DNA from: Clostridiales bacterium
GTDB taxonomy: Bacteria; Bacillota; Clostridia; Oscillospirales; Oscillospiraceae
Length of the DNA stretch: 23,312 nt
Direction: 5' to 3'
Assembly (NCBI GenBank): GCA_003525905.1
Contig: DQIA01000058.1
Location: 1 to 23,312 of the forward strand
Shown piece by piece: positions 8,401 to 14,038 of the stretch. The position numbers and the translations under genes are program-made. Below the pieces are notes generated by a model. It worked only from the letters and a program-made list of their open reading frames with translations, was not told where the DNA came from and made no database searches. The number at the start of each line of letters is the position of its first letter. Within the stretch, counting starts at the first letter, position 1.

Positions 8401-10376
8401 GGAGAGGCCGTCACGCCGTTGCTGCCCTTGGCCGGGACGGCCGTGCTCATCATCAGCGCGTAGGCCAGCGTCATGGCGTCGCCCTCGATGCCCGCCGTGC
8501 GGAGGTACTCCAGCATCAGCGCGCTGGCGCCCGCCAGATGCGGCGTCGCCATGGACGTGCCGGACATCAGACCATAGGAATTGTTGTCGCGGGAAGAATA
8601 GATGTTGCCGCCGGGAGCCATGATGTCCGGCGTGATCTCGAGCTGAGACGTCGAGCCCCAGGACGAGAACGAGGAGGGCTGGCCGCCCGTCTCGGAGGGA
8701 GCGTCATAGGTCGAGTTGGAAACGGTCAGCGTCCCGACGCCGTCCTTGGCGGCGGCGACCATCGCCTGACCGTCTGCCTGCGAGATAAAGATCGCAGGGA
8801 TCGGGAACGAGTCGATGCTCATGTTGATCATGCCTGCCTCGGTGTTATAGACGATGCAGGCCGCTGCACCCTTGGCGTGGGCCATTTCGTGCTTTTCTGC
8901 AAACGTCGTAACGCCGCGGCTGACGAGCGCGACCTTGCCCTTGACATTCAGGTTGGCGTAATCCGCCTCCTCGCCGTTGCCGGGCACGACAACATAGTCA
9001 AGCGTCTTGCCGCCGAGCACGCGGATGAAGCCGCCCTCGGGGTTGTTCGTCGTGGCCGTATCCGTGAACGTGATCTTGCGTCCGGCCGCTTCAAAGTAGG
9101 CGCTGCGGACGGTCACGTTGTCGGCGCTCGCCACGGACAGGGTCTGGGAATAGGAGCTCGGGGAGCCGACGATGCCGTAGTCCGGGTTGGACGTCAGCGA
9201 CAGGTCCGTGCCCCACAGGTTCTTATAGGCGGCGGAGTATTCGTTGCCTGCGGCCGCCGCAACGATGATGCCGGCCTTGGCCAGACGGTCATAGACCTCC
9301 ATCGTGCTCAGCAGGTCGCTGCGGTAAGTAAAGCCGGCGGGGGAGCCGAGCGAGAGGTTCACGACGTCGACGCCGAGCGTGACGCAGTCTTCCAGCGCGG
9401 CAAGGATATCATCGGAGTTTGCGCCGGTGCTGCCGTCCGGGAAGACCTTCAGGATCATGAGCTGAGCCTGCGGCGCAACGCCGGTGACGCTGCCGTCCGC
9501 GGGGTTGGCTGCAACGATACCGGCAACGTGCGTGCCGTGGTCGGAGCCGCCGTGATGGTTGACGTCCGTGTCGTGATCGGCATAGTCGAACACATAGGGG
9601 ACCTTGCCGCTCAGGTAGACACTGCTGGAGGAGAGGTCCCGCACAAGGCGCTGCGCCTGCAGCGTGTCTGCGGAAAGAATCTCATCGATGTCGCCCCGCA
9701 CGACGGCAGGCGACTTGGGATCGACGGCAAAGGCCGCGTGGTCGGTGTCAAGGCCGGTGTCCAGCACGGCGACGACCATGCCGGAGCCGTCCATGCCGAG
9801 ATTCCAGGCTGTCGGCGCGCCGATCATGCCGCCGCCGGAGGTAACCTTCGGCTCCGTAGGGAGCTCATAGGTCTGCACAAGGTGGACGGCCTTGACGCCC
9901 GGCAGAGCTTCCAGCTCCGCGATATGGCCATAGGCGCATTCCAGCGCAATACCGTTGAGCAGGAGAGAATAGGAATAGCGCACGGAAGCCTCCGGTGCGG
10001 CCTCGGCGATCTTCGCTTCGACCTGCTCCTGCGCCGCAATGGCGTTCTGCTGCGCTGTGCGGCCCGCATCCGTCAGAGCCTTTCCTGCGAACATGCCGCT
10101 CTGCTCCGTCAGGGCGGGAGCGTCGAGCTCCACGATGACGCGGACAAGATCGGTGTCCTTCGGGGTCTCCGGCTGCAGCGCTTCGAGCTCTGCGTCCTTG
10201 TTTCCCTGCAGGATCGCGCCGAGATCGGAGCCCTCCGGAAGCTGTGCCGCTTCCTCAGCCGGTTCCGGGTTGGTGATCGGCTCATCCGGCTGCACGGCGG
10301 ATACGGCCGGGATGCACCCCAGCGTCAGTACCAGCACCAGCAGGAGCGCCAGCGCGCGTTGAAATCTTGCTTTCAT
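2436..10376 (-). CDS. Giant secreted S8 serine protease with LRR, InlB-type repeats and SLH anchor
   Basis: A 2646-residue cell-surface protein. Residues 1-~26 are a signal peptide (KARFQR, hydrophobic run, AVSA cut site). A propeptide-like region follows (~55-170), then a subtilisin (S8) domain with the triad intact: Asp206 (VLDTGLD), His280 (HGTHVAG), Ser608 (GTSMATPHLAG), and oxyanion Asn378 (AAGNE). A protease-associated insert lies around 435-570 (KVALVSRG...GAAACIVYN). Beta-sandwich domains run from ~650 to 1100. Residues ~1105-2065 are BspA-type leucine-rich repeats (about 23 residues each, e.g. SIGDSAFFAC) broken by recurring VDGVLYxKD units. Five FVDYDGTEL...EGYTFTGW repeats (~2070-2460) are InlB/Flg_new-like. 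Three SLH domains end the protein (~2467-2646) and should bind cell-wall polysaccharide. The start at 10376 has GGGAGGT 8 nt upstream; an in-frame ATG at 10397 lacks one. Host-protein or dietary-protein degradation is plausible but inferred. Confidence 0.95.
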   Translation of the reverse strand: MKARFQRALALLLVLVLTLGCIPAVSAVQPDEPITNPEPAEEAAQLPEGSDLGAILQGNKDAELEALQPETPKDTDLVRVIVELDAPALTEQSGMFAGKALTDAGRTAQQNAIAAQEQVEAKIAEAAPEASVRYSYSLLLNGIALECAYGHIAELEALPGVKAVHLVQTYELPTEPKVTSGGGMIGAPTAWNLGMDGSGMVVAVLDTGLDTDHAAFAVDPKSPAVVRGDIDEILSADTLQAQRLVRDLSSSSVYLSGKVPYVFDYADHDTDVNHHGGSDHGTHVAGIVAANPADGSVTGVAPQAQLMILKVFPDGSTGANSDDILAALEDCVTLGVDVVNLSLGSPAGFTYRSDLLSTMEVYDRLAKAGIIVAAAAGNEYSAAYKNLWGTDLSLTSNPDYGIVGSPSSYSQTLSVASADNVTVRSAYFEAAGRKITFTDTATTNNPEGGFIRVLGGKTLDYVVVPGNGEEADYANLNVKGKVALVSRGVTTFAEKHEMAHAKGAAACIVYNTEAGMINMSIDSFPIPAIFISQADGQAMVAAAKDGVGTLTVSNSTYDAPSETGGQPSSFSSWGSTSQLEITPDIMAPGGNIYSSRDNNSYGLMSGTSMATPHLAGASALMLEYLRTAGIEGDAMTLAYALMMSTAVPAKGSNGVTASPRKQGAGLVNLASAMATKAYLQVEGKERPKLELGDDPDKTGEYQMTFRVVNFGTEPLQYAITPTVLTENAETKGDYGNVQVYFATQTSRDITAQTTWTTDCTNNVVTVPAKGTADVTVTVKLSDALRKELTDTFENGIYIEGYITLKQQTTAEGVTGCDLSIPYLAFYGDWDQAPVIDIGYYWQKLQGEPNWASQYLNYGGSMLSGTGSFYVFGGNPYAPELAYYPEHNTLSPLRTDGYYDKVDLIYTALLRNAKSLTYRITDAKTGETYYRKTVDYVGKSVYNANYDTILPAGSFTSTAIDPWYGVDSAGEMLKDDTTVIVSIDAELDHDGFTAAQNKNAHWEFPVTIDNTPPQILSSTSDGETLTLEVADSRYLAYVEVYDVEHMNVFSEPVFSQGYSSKTPGETATVRVNVSGLNKVYVCLADYGRNEKVVTLDAKTGKLIESSQFEYFESNGEITITGYTGSELDVVIPDEIGGYPVTAIAEKAFQLNKTVRSFTIGSKIRSIGSCAFARCASLTNIYVDRANPYYQSIDGVLYSGDGKTLLSYPTAKAYSSYPVASGTETIGEYAFFHSKVQTVFLPDTVSTIGDYAFYYAGELSSINFPTALTSIGDSAFFACQSLTAVDIPATITQIGESAWAACTSLPAITVAAENPNYTAVDGVLYTKDMTVLKVYPYAKSGVTFTVPDSVVELEAYAFAYTGMQSIDGCANLRAIGDSAFYSCTALKSLPDAPKLETIGERAFYSCKALTSLSFPDSMRSIGEYAFAWCTAVKTFDSGNGLQETGKYSVYYCTALTTVRLGSGMKTIGEYAFYKCSRLANVDFGTSVREIGSCAFGGCSKITEIVLPDSVELVESAAFNSCSTAKTLVLSQNLREIGARAFMGLKGISTLTIPDSVQKIGNSAFNGLSNLLELHLSAKTQEYGSGVFSSASKLPRVELPEGMTAVPEEMFSSCNALTEVVIPSTVTRIEKGAFRSCKKLGNTELPAGLTYIGESAFYYAAMTSVTLPAGVTEIGERSFYNIAALTEFNFSESLKTIGDFAFYGCGKLTRIVLPDSVESIGTSAFNRCSSLQEVVFGKGLASIGSMCFNYCHKLERFVVDEANPNFKGVDGVLYNKNVDTLVLYPQGRPDASFTMPETVKHIGPYGIYEPQLLQAVTVSPILETIDEFGMAGIALTGVVKLPATITSIHFKAFQYDDGVTAFELPESCAAYTTVDGVLYDKDVTHLLVYPAGRPDVSYETPDTVRTVGSYAFHSCKYLENIRLTGVEKLEERAFSTAKALKHIDLANSVQLIDTYACANLSTLTYLTGTGALRAIGANAFSSTGLEFVTLPAIELLGQYAFSFCKDMKRCVIGSTVQSIYASAFNYCKGMHEAYFLGDRPDSVGANIFAKTASDFTIYYDAAKAATWAPSGEIKWGEYPIAPATFHTVRFLDVDHSVLLEQPVAEGHAAMLPPEPQREEAAFTGWSADTSNVQQDMDVLALYDGLTDKVTVNVIAGENGTVDPLGETACFYDGELKLTIQPNEGYHTDRVLVNGEITACEDDTLTLEHIRSNTTVTVLFARNTYTVSLADGLTGNVFAALPVEYGEDAVLPEVTPWHEGYHFTGWSADGRNITADCTITANYEQNSYTVRFVDYDGTELSVQTVLHGEAAELPASPAREGYTFVGWSGDVSAVTCDMTVTALYAVKTCTVFFTDWDGTVLKTQEVNYGEAAEAPQAPSREGYTFTGWSGDYTNVTESRILMAQYERLSFTVRFVDYDGTELSSQSVFWGEAAAAPEAPEREGYTFTGWDADFSNIRKDLTVTAQYRFVLSFADVSETDWFCEDVRWAVENGIFQGVGNGLFAPEQALTRGQLVTVLYRMVGSPEPKAEANFRDVAADSYYAKAVAWANENGIVLGMGDGTFDPDSAVTREQMVTIFFRYAKFCGVKTEAGTLDAFRDAASVSDYAREAMGWAVKAGLVKGDGQDLMPKATASRAQAAAILHRFAAVVEK

Positions 10377-10400
10377 TTGGTTACCTCCCTTTTTCATTTC

Positions 10401-10439
10401 CTGATATTACGCGCATATTACGCGTGCGCGAAATATCAG
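10401..10439. repeat. Hairpin in the 5' UTR of the giant protease gene
   Basis: CTGATATT (10401-10408) pairs with AATATCAG (10432-10439), and after one A-A mismatch CGCGC (10410-10414) pairs with GCGCG (10426-10430). The loop is 11 nt. It lies between the predicted start site (near 10447) and the Shine-Dalgarno sequence (about 10384-10390). Two direct copies of ATTACGCG (10406-10413, 10417-10424) sit within it. It may be an operator or an mRNA structure. Confidence 0.65.
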
Positions 10440-10453
10440 TTAGTTATTGACCT

Positions 10454-10483
10454 AGTTTAGCAGGGAAGTAGTCCTTTTGTCAA
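10454..10483 (-). promoter_or_regulatory. Predicted promoter of the giant protease gene
   Basis: Consensus TTGACA (10478-10483) followed after 18 nt by TAAACT (10454-10459) on the minus strand. Start is expected near 10447, giving a UTR of about 70 nt that contains the 10401-10439 hairpin. Confidence 0.7.
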
Positions 10484-10621
10484 GAGGGAATGGAAAGATT
10501 TAACATAAAAATAACCTTGAAATGGAGAAATGAAAGAAATCGGCAGGGGAATCCGGGGATTTTTCACCATTTCCCGGCAAATCAAGACTCAAAATTGAAT
10601 ATAATTCCTGTATAAAATGCA
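10484..10621. other. A/T-rich spacer with no gene seen
   Basis: Between the protease promoter and the terminator of the predicted small RNA. Open frames here on the minus strand run through the RNA gene and its terminator and show no protein family or ribosome site, so I treat this stretch as non-coding. Confidence 0.6.
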
Positions 10622-10667
10622 TAAAAAGAACGCAGATACCGGTCCGGCCATCGCCGGGGTATCTGCG
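10622..10667 (-). terminator. Intrinsic terminator of the predicted small RNA
   Basis: CGCAGATACC and GGTATCTGCG form a 10-bp stem (10631-10640 with 10658-10667) around a GC-rich 17-nt loop. The minus strand then reads TTCTTTTTAT, a good U-tract. Confidence 0.88.
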
Positions 10668-10808
10668 CTGTAAAAGAAGGAGGCCTCCGGCACAAGCAGG
10701 CCAGCCTGCAACCCGAATGGCGCAAATCAGCTGCTGCTTCCGAAGACCTCCCGTCAGACCGCGCTGGGCGGCCGGGGTCCAATTCCCCGGTGGCCATACG
10801 CTGTCTGC
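10622..10808 (-). ncRNA. Predicted ~187-nt small RNA with own promoter and terminator
   Basis: A strong promoter (10815-10843) and an intrinsic terminator (10622-10667) bracket about 187 nt without a credible reading frame. Two hairpins are visible in the minus-strand RNA. The 5' one has CCGGGG pairing CCCCGG and closes with CAGAC/GTCTG. The second is long: GGAGG near its base pairs with CCTCC, then further paired blocks including AAGCAG/CTGCTT and CAGC/GCTG, roughly 22 bp with small bulges. The size resembles 6S RNA, but the tandem-hairpin layout does not (6S ends pair with each other), and I do not recognise the family. It may be a free small RNA or an attenuator ahead of the protease gene, which has its own promoter 140 bp further on. 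Confidence 0.65.
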
Positions 10809-10814
10809 AGCTAT

Positions 10815-10843
10815 AGTATACCAGAGCGCGGTTCGGGCGTCAA
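10815..10843 (-). promoter_or_regulatory. Promoter of the predicted small RNA
   Basis: TTGACG (10838-10843), a 17-nt spacer and TATACT (10815-10820) on the minus strand: each box matches consensus at 5 of 6 positions with optimal spacing. Predicted start is near 10808. Confidence 0.8.
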
Positions 10844-11031
10844 GCCCCAAGCACAAATCGGGCGCTCATGGAGAGGCCTGCGAGCTTGCGGATAGCCGGT
10901 CGAACGGATTCCGGAATTGCTCAGGCTCACGCCGCAGCGGGCACGATCCCGCAGCCGGAAGGGAGAGCGGCAGCAACCGGAGGCGGCCGGAATGCTGTCC
11001 CGAATTCTCCGGCGAACGACCGGAATATACG
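10844..11031. other. GC-rich divergent control region with phased CCGGA motifs
   Basis: No gene is seen between the small-RNA promoter (leftward) and the recombinase promoter (rightward). The plus strand carries CCGGA at 10911, 10955, 10977, 10987 and 11020, four of them CCGGAA. The steps of 44, 22, 10 and 33 bp are close to multiples of one helical turn. The first copy is the palindrome ATTCCGGAAT. Confidence 0.4.
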
Positions 11032-11061
11032 AACGCAACAAAATAAAAATTTTGTTGCGTT
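11032..11061. repeat. 13-bp perfect inverted repeat at the recombinase promoter
   Basis: AACGCAACAAAAT (11032-11044) and ATTTTGTTGCGTT (11049-11061) flank an AAAA centre. The right arm contains the predicted -35 box (TTGCGT). The left arm with its flank, CGAACGCAACAAAAT (11030-11044), recurs exactly inside the recombinase gene at 11800-11814. The layout suits an operator, and arms of 11-12 bp with a 6-8 bp centre also suit a tyrosine-recombinase core site. Confidence 0.85.
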
Positions 11062-11083
11062 TGAGACAGAGATATGCTATAAT
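11055..11083 (+). promoter_or_regulatory. Promoter of the recombinase-phosphatase unit
   Basis: TTGCGT (11055-11060), 17-nt spacer and TATAAT (11078-11083) with the TGn extension (TGCTATAAT). The -35 lies in the right arm of the 11032-11061 inverted repeat, so a protein bound there would block RNA polymerase. Predicted start is near 11090. Confidence 0.75.
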
Positions 11084-11143
11084 AGAGGCATACAAAGCCG
11101 AATGCCGGTTTTCCGGTCCCGGCGCCTGTTTGGAGGTGTTATT

Positions 11144-12151
11144 ATGATCGATCCGGATACTCCGGAGATCCTGCGGCAATTTCTGGCGTACCACGAGACC
11201 ATCAAGGGCCAGTCGCCCAAGACCATCGACGAATATCATCTGGACCTGCGGATGTTCCTGCGGTTCCTTGTGCTCATGCGCAGCGAAATGCCGATCGACA
11301 CCGATCTGGAGACGATCTCCGTCCGGCACGTCGATGTCGAATTTCTGCGAAGCGTGACGACGAACGATATCTTCGACTTCCTGAGCTATCTGGCCCGCGA
11401 ACGCAGGACGCAGGACGGCTCCGGCCTCGGTGCGTCGGCACGCGCGCGGAAGCTTTCGGCCATCAAGTCGTTTTTCAAATATCTGACCACCCGCACGAAG
11501 CTGCTCGACGAGAATCCCGCGCAGGACATCGAGTACCCGCGTATGCGCCGCGCCCTGCCGAAGTATCTGACGCTCGAGGAAAGCCGCCGCCTGCTCGCTG
11601 CGGTCGACGGGCCGAACCGGGCACGCGACTATGCGATCCTGATGCTGTTTCTGAACTGCGGCATCCGCCGCGCGGAGCTGGTCGGTCTGAATCGAAATGA
11701 CGTATACAACGATCGAATTCGCGTAACAGGCAAAGGAAACAAGGAGCGTTTCGTCTATTTCGGCGAAACGACGCGTGAGGCGCTGGACACCTACCTTCCC
11801 GAACGCAACAAAATCGTTCTGGATGACGATCGGGCGCTGTTCGGCTCCCGCGACCACAGGCGCCTGAGCGTGACAGCTGTGCACCGTCTGGTCAAAAAGC
11901 ACATGCTGGCGGCCGGACTGGACCCTGAGCAATACTCCGCGCACAAGCTGCGCCACACTGCGGCCACGCTGATGGTCGCAAACGGTGTGGACCTCAGAAC
12001 GGTGCAGGAGGTGCTCGGCCACGAGCACCTGAACACGACGGAGATTTACACCCACATCGAAAATACCGAGCTGAAGATCGCTGCAGAGGCCAATCCCCTC
12101 TCGCGTCCGGCTCCAAAGGAGACACATCATGAGAAAGACCCTGTTATTTGA
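11144..12151 (+). CDS. XerC/XerD-like tyrosine recombinase
   Basis: A 335-residue site-specific recombinase. Residues ~1-115 form the SAM-like core-binding domain and ~140-310 the catalytic domain. All active-site residues are visible: Arg175 (NCGIRRAEL), Lys197 (TGKGNKER), His267 and Arg270 (SAHKLRHT), His293 (LGHEH) and nucleophile Tyr302 (EIYTH). The length is somewhat above the ~300 of housekeeping XerC/XerD because the N-terminal domain has extra residues near 45-65 and 88-98. It could be the chromosome-dimer resolvase or a dedicated recombinase; sequence alone does not decide. GGAGGT 6 nt before the ATG fixes the start. It overlaps the phosphatase gene by 23 bp, so the two are probably cotranscribed and translationally coupled. 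Autoregulation through the promoter palindrome is an inference. Confidence 0.92.
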   Translation: MIDPDTPEILRQFLAYHETIKGQSPKTIDEYHLDLRMFLRFLVLMRSEMPIDTDLETISVRHVDVEFLRSVTTNDIFDFLSYLARERRTQDGSGLGASARARKLSAIKSFFKYLTTRTKLLDENPAQDIEYPRMRRALPKYLTLEESRRLLAAVDGPNRARDYAILMLFLNCGIRRAELVGLNRNDVYNDRIRVTGKGNKERFVYFGETTREALDTYLPERNKIVLDDDRALFGSRDHRRLSVTAVHRLVKKHMLAAGLDPEQYSAHKLRHTAATLMVANGVDLRTVQEVLGHEHLNTTEIYTHIENTELKIAAEANPLSRPAPKETHHEKDPVI

Positions 12152-12788
12152 CCTCGACGGCACGCTGCTGAACACGCTGGAGGACCTGCGCGACAGTACG
12201 AATTTTGCGCTGCGGACCTATGGCTATCCGGAGCGCTCGCTGGAGGAGGTCCGGCGGTTTGTCGGAAATGGTCTGAAAATGCTGCTGACCCGCGCCGTGC
12301 CGCAGAGCAGCTCCGAGGCCGAGATCGAGCGCGCGCTGGCGTGCATGAAGGCGCATTACTGTAAAAACTATCACAACAAGACCGTCCCCTATCCCGGCAT
12401 TCCGGAGCTGCTGCAGCGCCTGCAGCAGGCGGGCTTCCGCATGGCCATCGTCTCAAACAAGGCCGATCCGGCCGTGCAGCTCATCCGCACGCTGTATTTT
12501 GACGGCATCATCGACGTTGCGGTCGGCGAATCCTCTGCCTGCGCAAAAAAGCCCGCGCCGGATATGGTCCTCGCGGCACTGCAGCGGCTCGGCAGCACGG
12601 CGGACGATGCGATCTATCTCGGCGACTCCGAGGTCGATCTGCAGACTGCGAGGAATTCCGGTCTCCCCTGCGCCACGGTCGGCTGGGGCTTCCGCACGGA
12701 GGCCGAGCTGCGCGCAGCCGGGGCGCAGACGATCTATCACTCGCCGGAGGCGCTCGGCAAGGCGCTGCTGAACGGCAGCATCCAGTGA
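12129..12788 (+). CDS. gph: HAD-family phosphoglycolate phosphatase-like hydrolase
   Basis: A 219-residue cytosolic HAD phosphatase with the cap inserted after motif I. The nucleophile motif is DLDGTLLNT (Asp8 nucleophile, Asp10 acid/base), motif II is VSNK, motif III the Lys of KKPAPD and motif IV GDSEVD. The length and motif wording fit the phosphoglycolate phosphatase/PGP branch, which removes 2-phosphoglycolate formed in DNA repair and metabolism; substrate assignment in this family is uncertain, and pyrophosphatase or other sugar-phosphate activity is possible. AAAGGAG 6 nt before the ATG supports the start, which lies inside the end of the recombinase gene. The last 52 bp overlap the end of the convergent minus-strand amidase gene. 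Confidence 0.88.
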   Translation: MRKTLLFDLDGTLLNTLEDLRDSTNFALRTYGYPERSLEEVRRFVGNGLKMLLTRAVPQSSSEAEIERALACMKAHYCKNYHNKTVPYPGIPELLQRLQQAGFRMAIVSNKADPAVQLIRTLYFDGIIDVAVGESSACAKKPAPDMVLAALQRLGSTADDAIYLGDSEVDLQTARNSGLPCATVGWGFRTEAELRAAGAQTIYHSPEALGKALLNGSIQ

Positions 12789-13237
12789 AGGAAGCGGGTC
12801 TTCTGCCGTTCATAGGTGGATAATGGGCGGAAATCGCTGTCCTCATCGTGGGCGCAGACGAGAATTTGCCGCCCCGTTCCCACAACGAGCAGGCAGTGCG
12901 CATAACGCCGCCCATCGAAGCTGAGCTGGATGACATCGCCCGGCTGCAGATCTTCGGGGCCGCATTCTACGCCGCGCAGGCCGTCTTCGCGGTCGGAGCG
13001 CGTGAAAAAGCGCCAGAACGGCTCGACGCCGCTCCAGGCAGGCGCCTTGTCGTTCCCGGAGCGGTAATACCAGCCCCACAGCGGAGTCAGGTCCTCCGGT
13101 GCGCCGCCTGCCAGCAGGCACTGCGAAACAAAGCTCGTGCAGTCGCCGCCGAGCCGGTCAAAGGCGAGATACTCCGGATTTCGCCCAAAGGCCCAGCGGT
13201 GCGCATAGGCCAGCGCCCTTTCCCGGGAAAAGTCCAT
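12737..13237 (-). CDS. Putative amidase-domain (papain-fold) protein
   Basis: A 166-residue protein resembling the 'putative amidase domain' family (Amidase_6), small papain-like hydrolases common in Firmicutes. Key features are Cys33 in GGDCTSFVSQCLLAGG, His114 in YAHCLLV and Asp131/Asp135 in AHDEDSDFRPL, a plausible Cys-His-Asp set, plus LQPGDVIQLSF, typical of NlpC/CHAP-like folds. No signal peptide or wall-binding domain is present, so it should act in the cytosol or be released by lysis; the substrate is unknown. The start at 13237 has GGAGGGG 6 nt upstream; the in-frame ATG at 13258 does not. It lies 77 bp after the CofE-like gene on the same strand and is convergent with the phosphatase gene. 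Antisense transcription from that side is likely (see terminator at 13264-13299). Confidence 0.82.
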   Translation of the reverse strand: MDFSRERALAYAHRWAFGRNPEYLAFDRLGGDCTSFVSQCLLAGGAPEDLTPLWGWYYRSGNDKAPAWSGVEPFWRFFTRSDREDGLRGVECGPEDLQPGDVIQLSFDGRRYAHCLLVVGTGRQILVCAHDEDSDFRPLSTYERQKTRFLHWMLPFSSALPSASGE

Positions 13238-13263
13238 TCCGATCCCCTCCGCACGCATAATTT

Positions 13264-13299
13264 CAGCTCCGACACAGTCTATGTGCCGGAGCTGTTTTT
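13264..13299 (+). terminator. Intrinsic terminator on the plus strand
   Basis: CAGCTCCG (13264-13271) pairs with CGGAGCTG (13287-13294), with an inner CACA/TGTG helix after one A-C mismatch and a 5-nt loop, followed by TTTTT (13295-13299). It is oriented to stop the recombinase-phosphatase transcript, about 475 bp beyond the phosphatase stop. On the minus strand the hairpin is followed by AAATTATG, so it should not strongly stop the CofE-like transcript from entering the amidase gene. Confidence 0.8.
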
Positions 13300-13314
13300 C
13301 GTGCAGGCGGGAGA

Positions 13315-14022
13315 TCAGTCCACGCGGCGGATGATGCCCATCGGGGTCTGCTGGTCGTCCTGACCGAGCGGATTGTCCTTCAGAATGCGGGCATAGAGCT
13401 TCTTGTTCACGGCCTTGGAGGAAGCGCCGAGGATCTGGCCCTCGAGGTCGTTGATATCGACGATGGCGACGTCATAGCCGACGCGCGCAGCAATGTCCTT
13501 TGCGACCTGATCCGGCTTCAGCGGACCGAGGACGACATAGTGGTTGTACGGCGGGATCGTGTTGTGGCACGGGCCGTCGATGGAGCGGGCGCGGTAACCG
13601 GCCACGGCGTAGAACCAGCCCTTCTTGCGGAAGATCTTCTTGCCGATGACAGAGATGGCGGCCGCAAACAGGATGCGCAGCGAGCCGACCTCGCGCAGGG
13701 CCATTTCCATCGTCTCGGGCATGCCGAGGCCGATGCCGTGCGGCGTCTTGGTGACATGGGCGCTGAGCTTATAGGCCAGCTTGCGCGGCTTGATGTCCGC
13801 AAGCGGAATGGCGCGGCGCTGCGTGCAGGCCACGCATTTTTCCGAGATGAACAGCACGTCGCCGGGCTTGGACAGCACGGGCTTGCCGTACTTCTCGGCC
13901 ACGTCAAGGATGTTGTCCTTATCCGTGATCAGGTGGGTCTTGATGGGCAGGCGCTGATAGCGCACGCCGTCGACCTCAATGATGTCGTTTTTCCCCGCAT
14001 TGGGGTGCAGCTCTTGTTCCAT
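13315..14022 (-). CDS. CofE-like (coenzyme F420-0:L-glutamate ligase family) protein
   Basis: A 235-residue protein of the F420-0:gamma-glutamyl ligase fold. Recognisable parts are GDVLFISEKCVACTQRRAI (residues 54-72), like the GDxxxxxEK segment of CofE, VAIVDINDLEGQILGASS and DNPLGQDDQQTPMGIIR at the end. In archaea and actinobacteria CofE adds glutamate to F420-0 using GTP. Clostridia of this type are not known to make F420 and no other F420 gene is in the window, so the substrate here is probably different; a GTP-dependent amide ligation is inferred. It starts 16 bp after the ATP-grasp gene, with GGGAG before its ATG, so the two are cotranscribed and may act in one pathway. Confidence 0.8.
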   Translation of the reverse strand: MEQELHPNAGKNDIIEVDGVRYQRLPIKTHLITDKDNILDVAEKYGKPVLSKPGDVLFISEKCVACTQRRAIPLADIKPRKLAYKLSAHVTKTPHGIGLGMPETMEMALREVGSLRILFAAAISVIGKKIFRKKGWFYAVAGYRARSIDGPCHNTIPPYNHYVVLGPLKPDQVAKDIAARVGYDVAIVDINDLEGQILGASSKAVNKKLYARILKDNPLGQDDQQTPMGIIRRVD

Positions 14023-14038
14023 GACGAATGCTCCCTAT

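Noticed and set aside
6504..10460. 1318-codon plus-strand open frame opposite the giant protease
   Set aside because: It has no domain signature, its translation is rich in R, A, D and H as expected from the antisense of a GC-rich gene, and the minus-strand frame has clear domains. The long plus-strand frames at 2361-3953 and 4065-5888 are rejected for the same reason.
10684..10770. Resemblance of the small RNA to the SRP RNA apical loop
   Set aside because: Only a short string matches (AGGTC, then UUCG, GAAGCAGC). The flanking helix expected for SRP RNA does not form, whereas a longer alternative hairpin does.
10500..10856. 118-codon minus-strand frame upstream of the protease
   Set aside because: It begins upstream of the small-RNA promoter and runs through the -10 box and the terminator hairpin, with no ribosome site and no recognisable family.
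11033..11060. Reading the recombinase-promoter palindrome as an intrinsic terminator
   Set aside because: It is A/T-rich, lacks a GC stem and a following U-tract, and overlaps a good promoter, so a binding site is the better explanation.
10811..12175. 454-codon minus-strand frame opposite the recombinase
   Set aside because: The recombinase on the plus strand has all catalytic residues, a promoter and a ribosome site; the reverse frame has none and runs through a control region.
13315..14022. Evidence for coenzyme F420 biosynthesis
   Set aside because: Only a CofE-fold homologue is present, with none of the other cof/fbi genes, and this lineage is not known to use F420.
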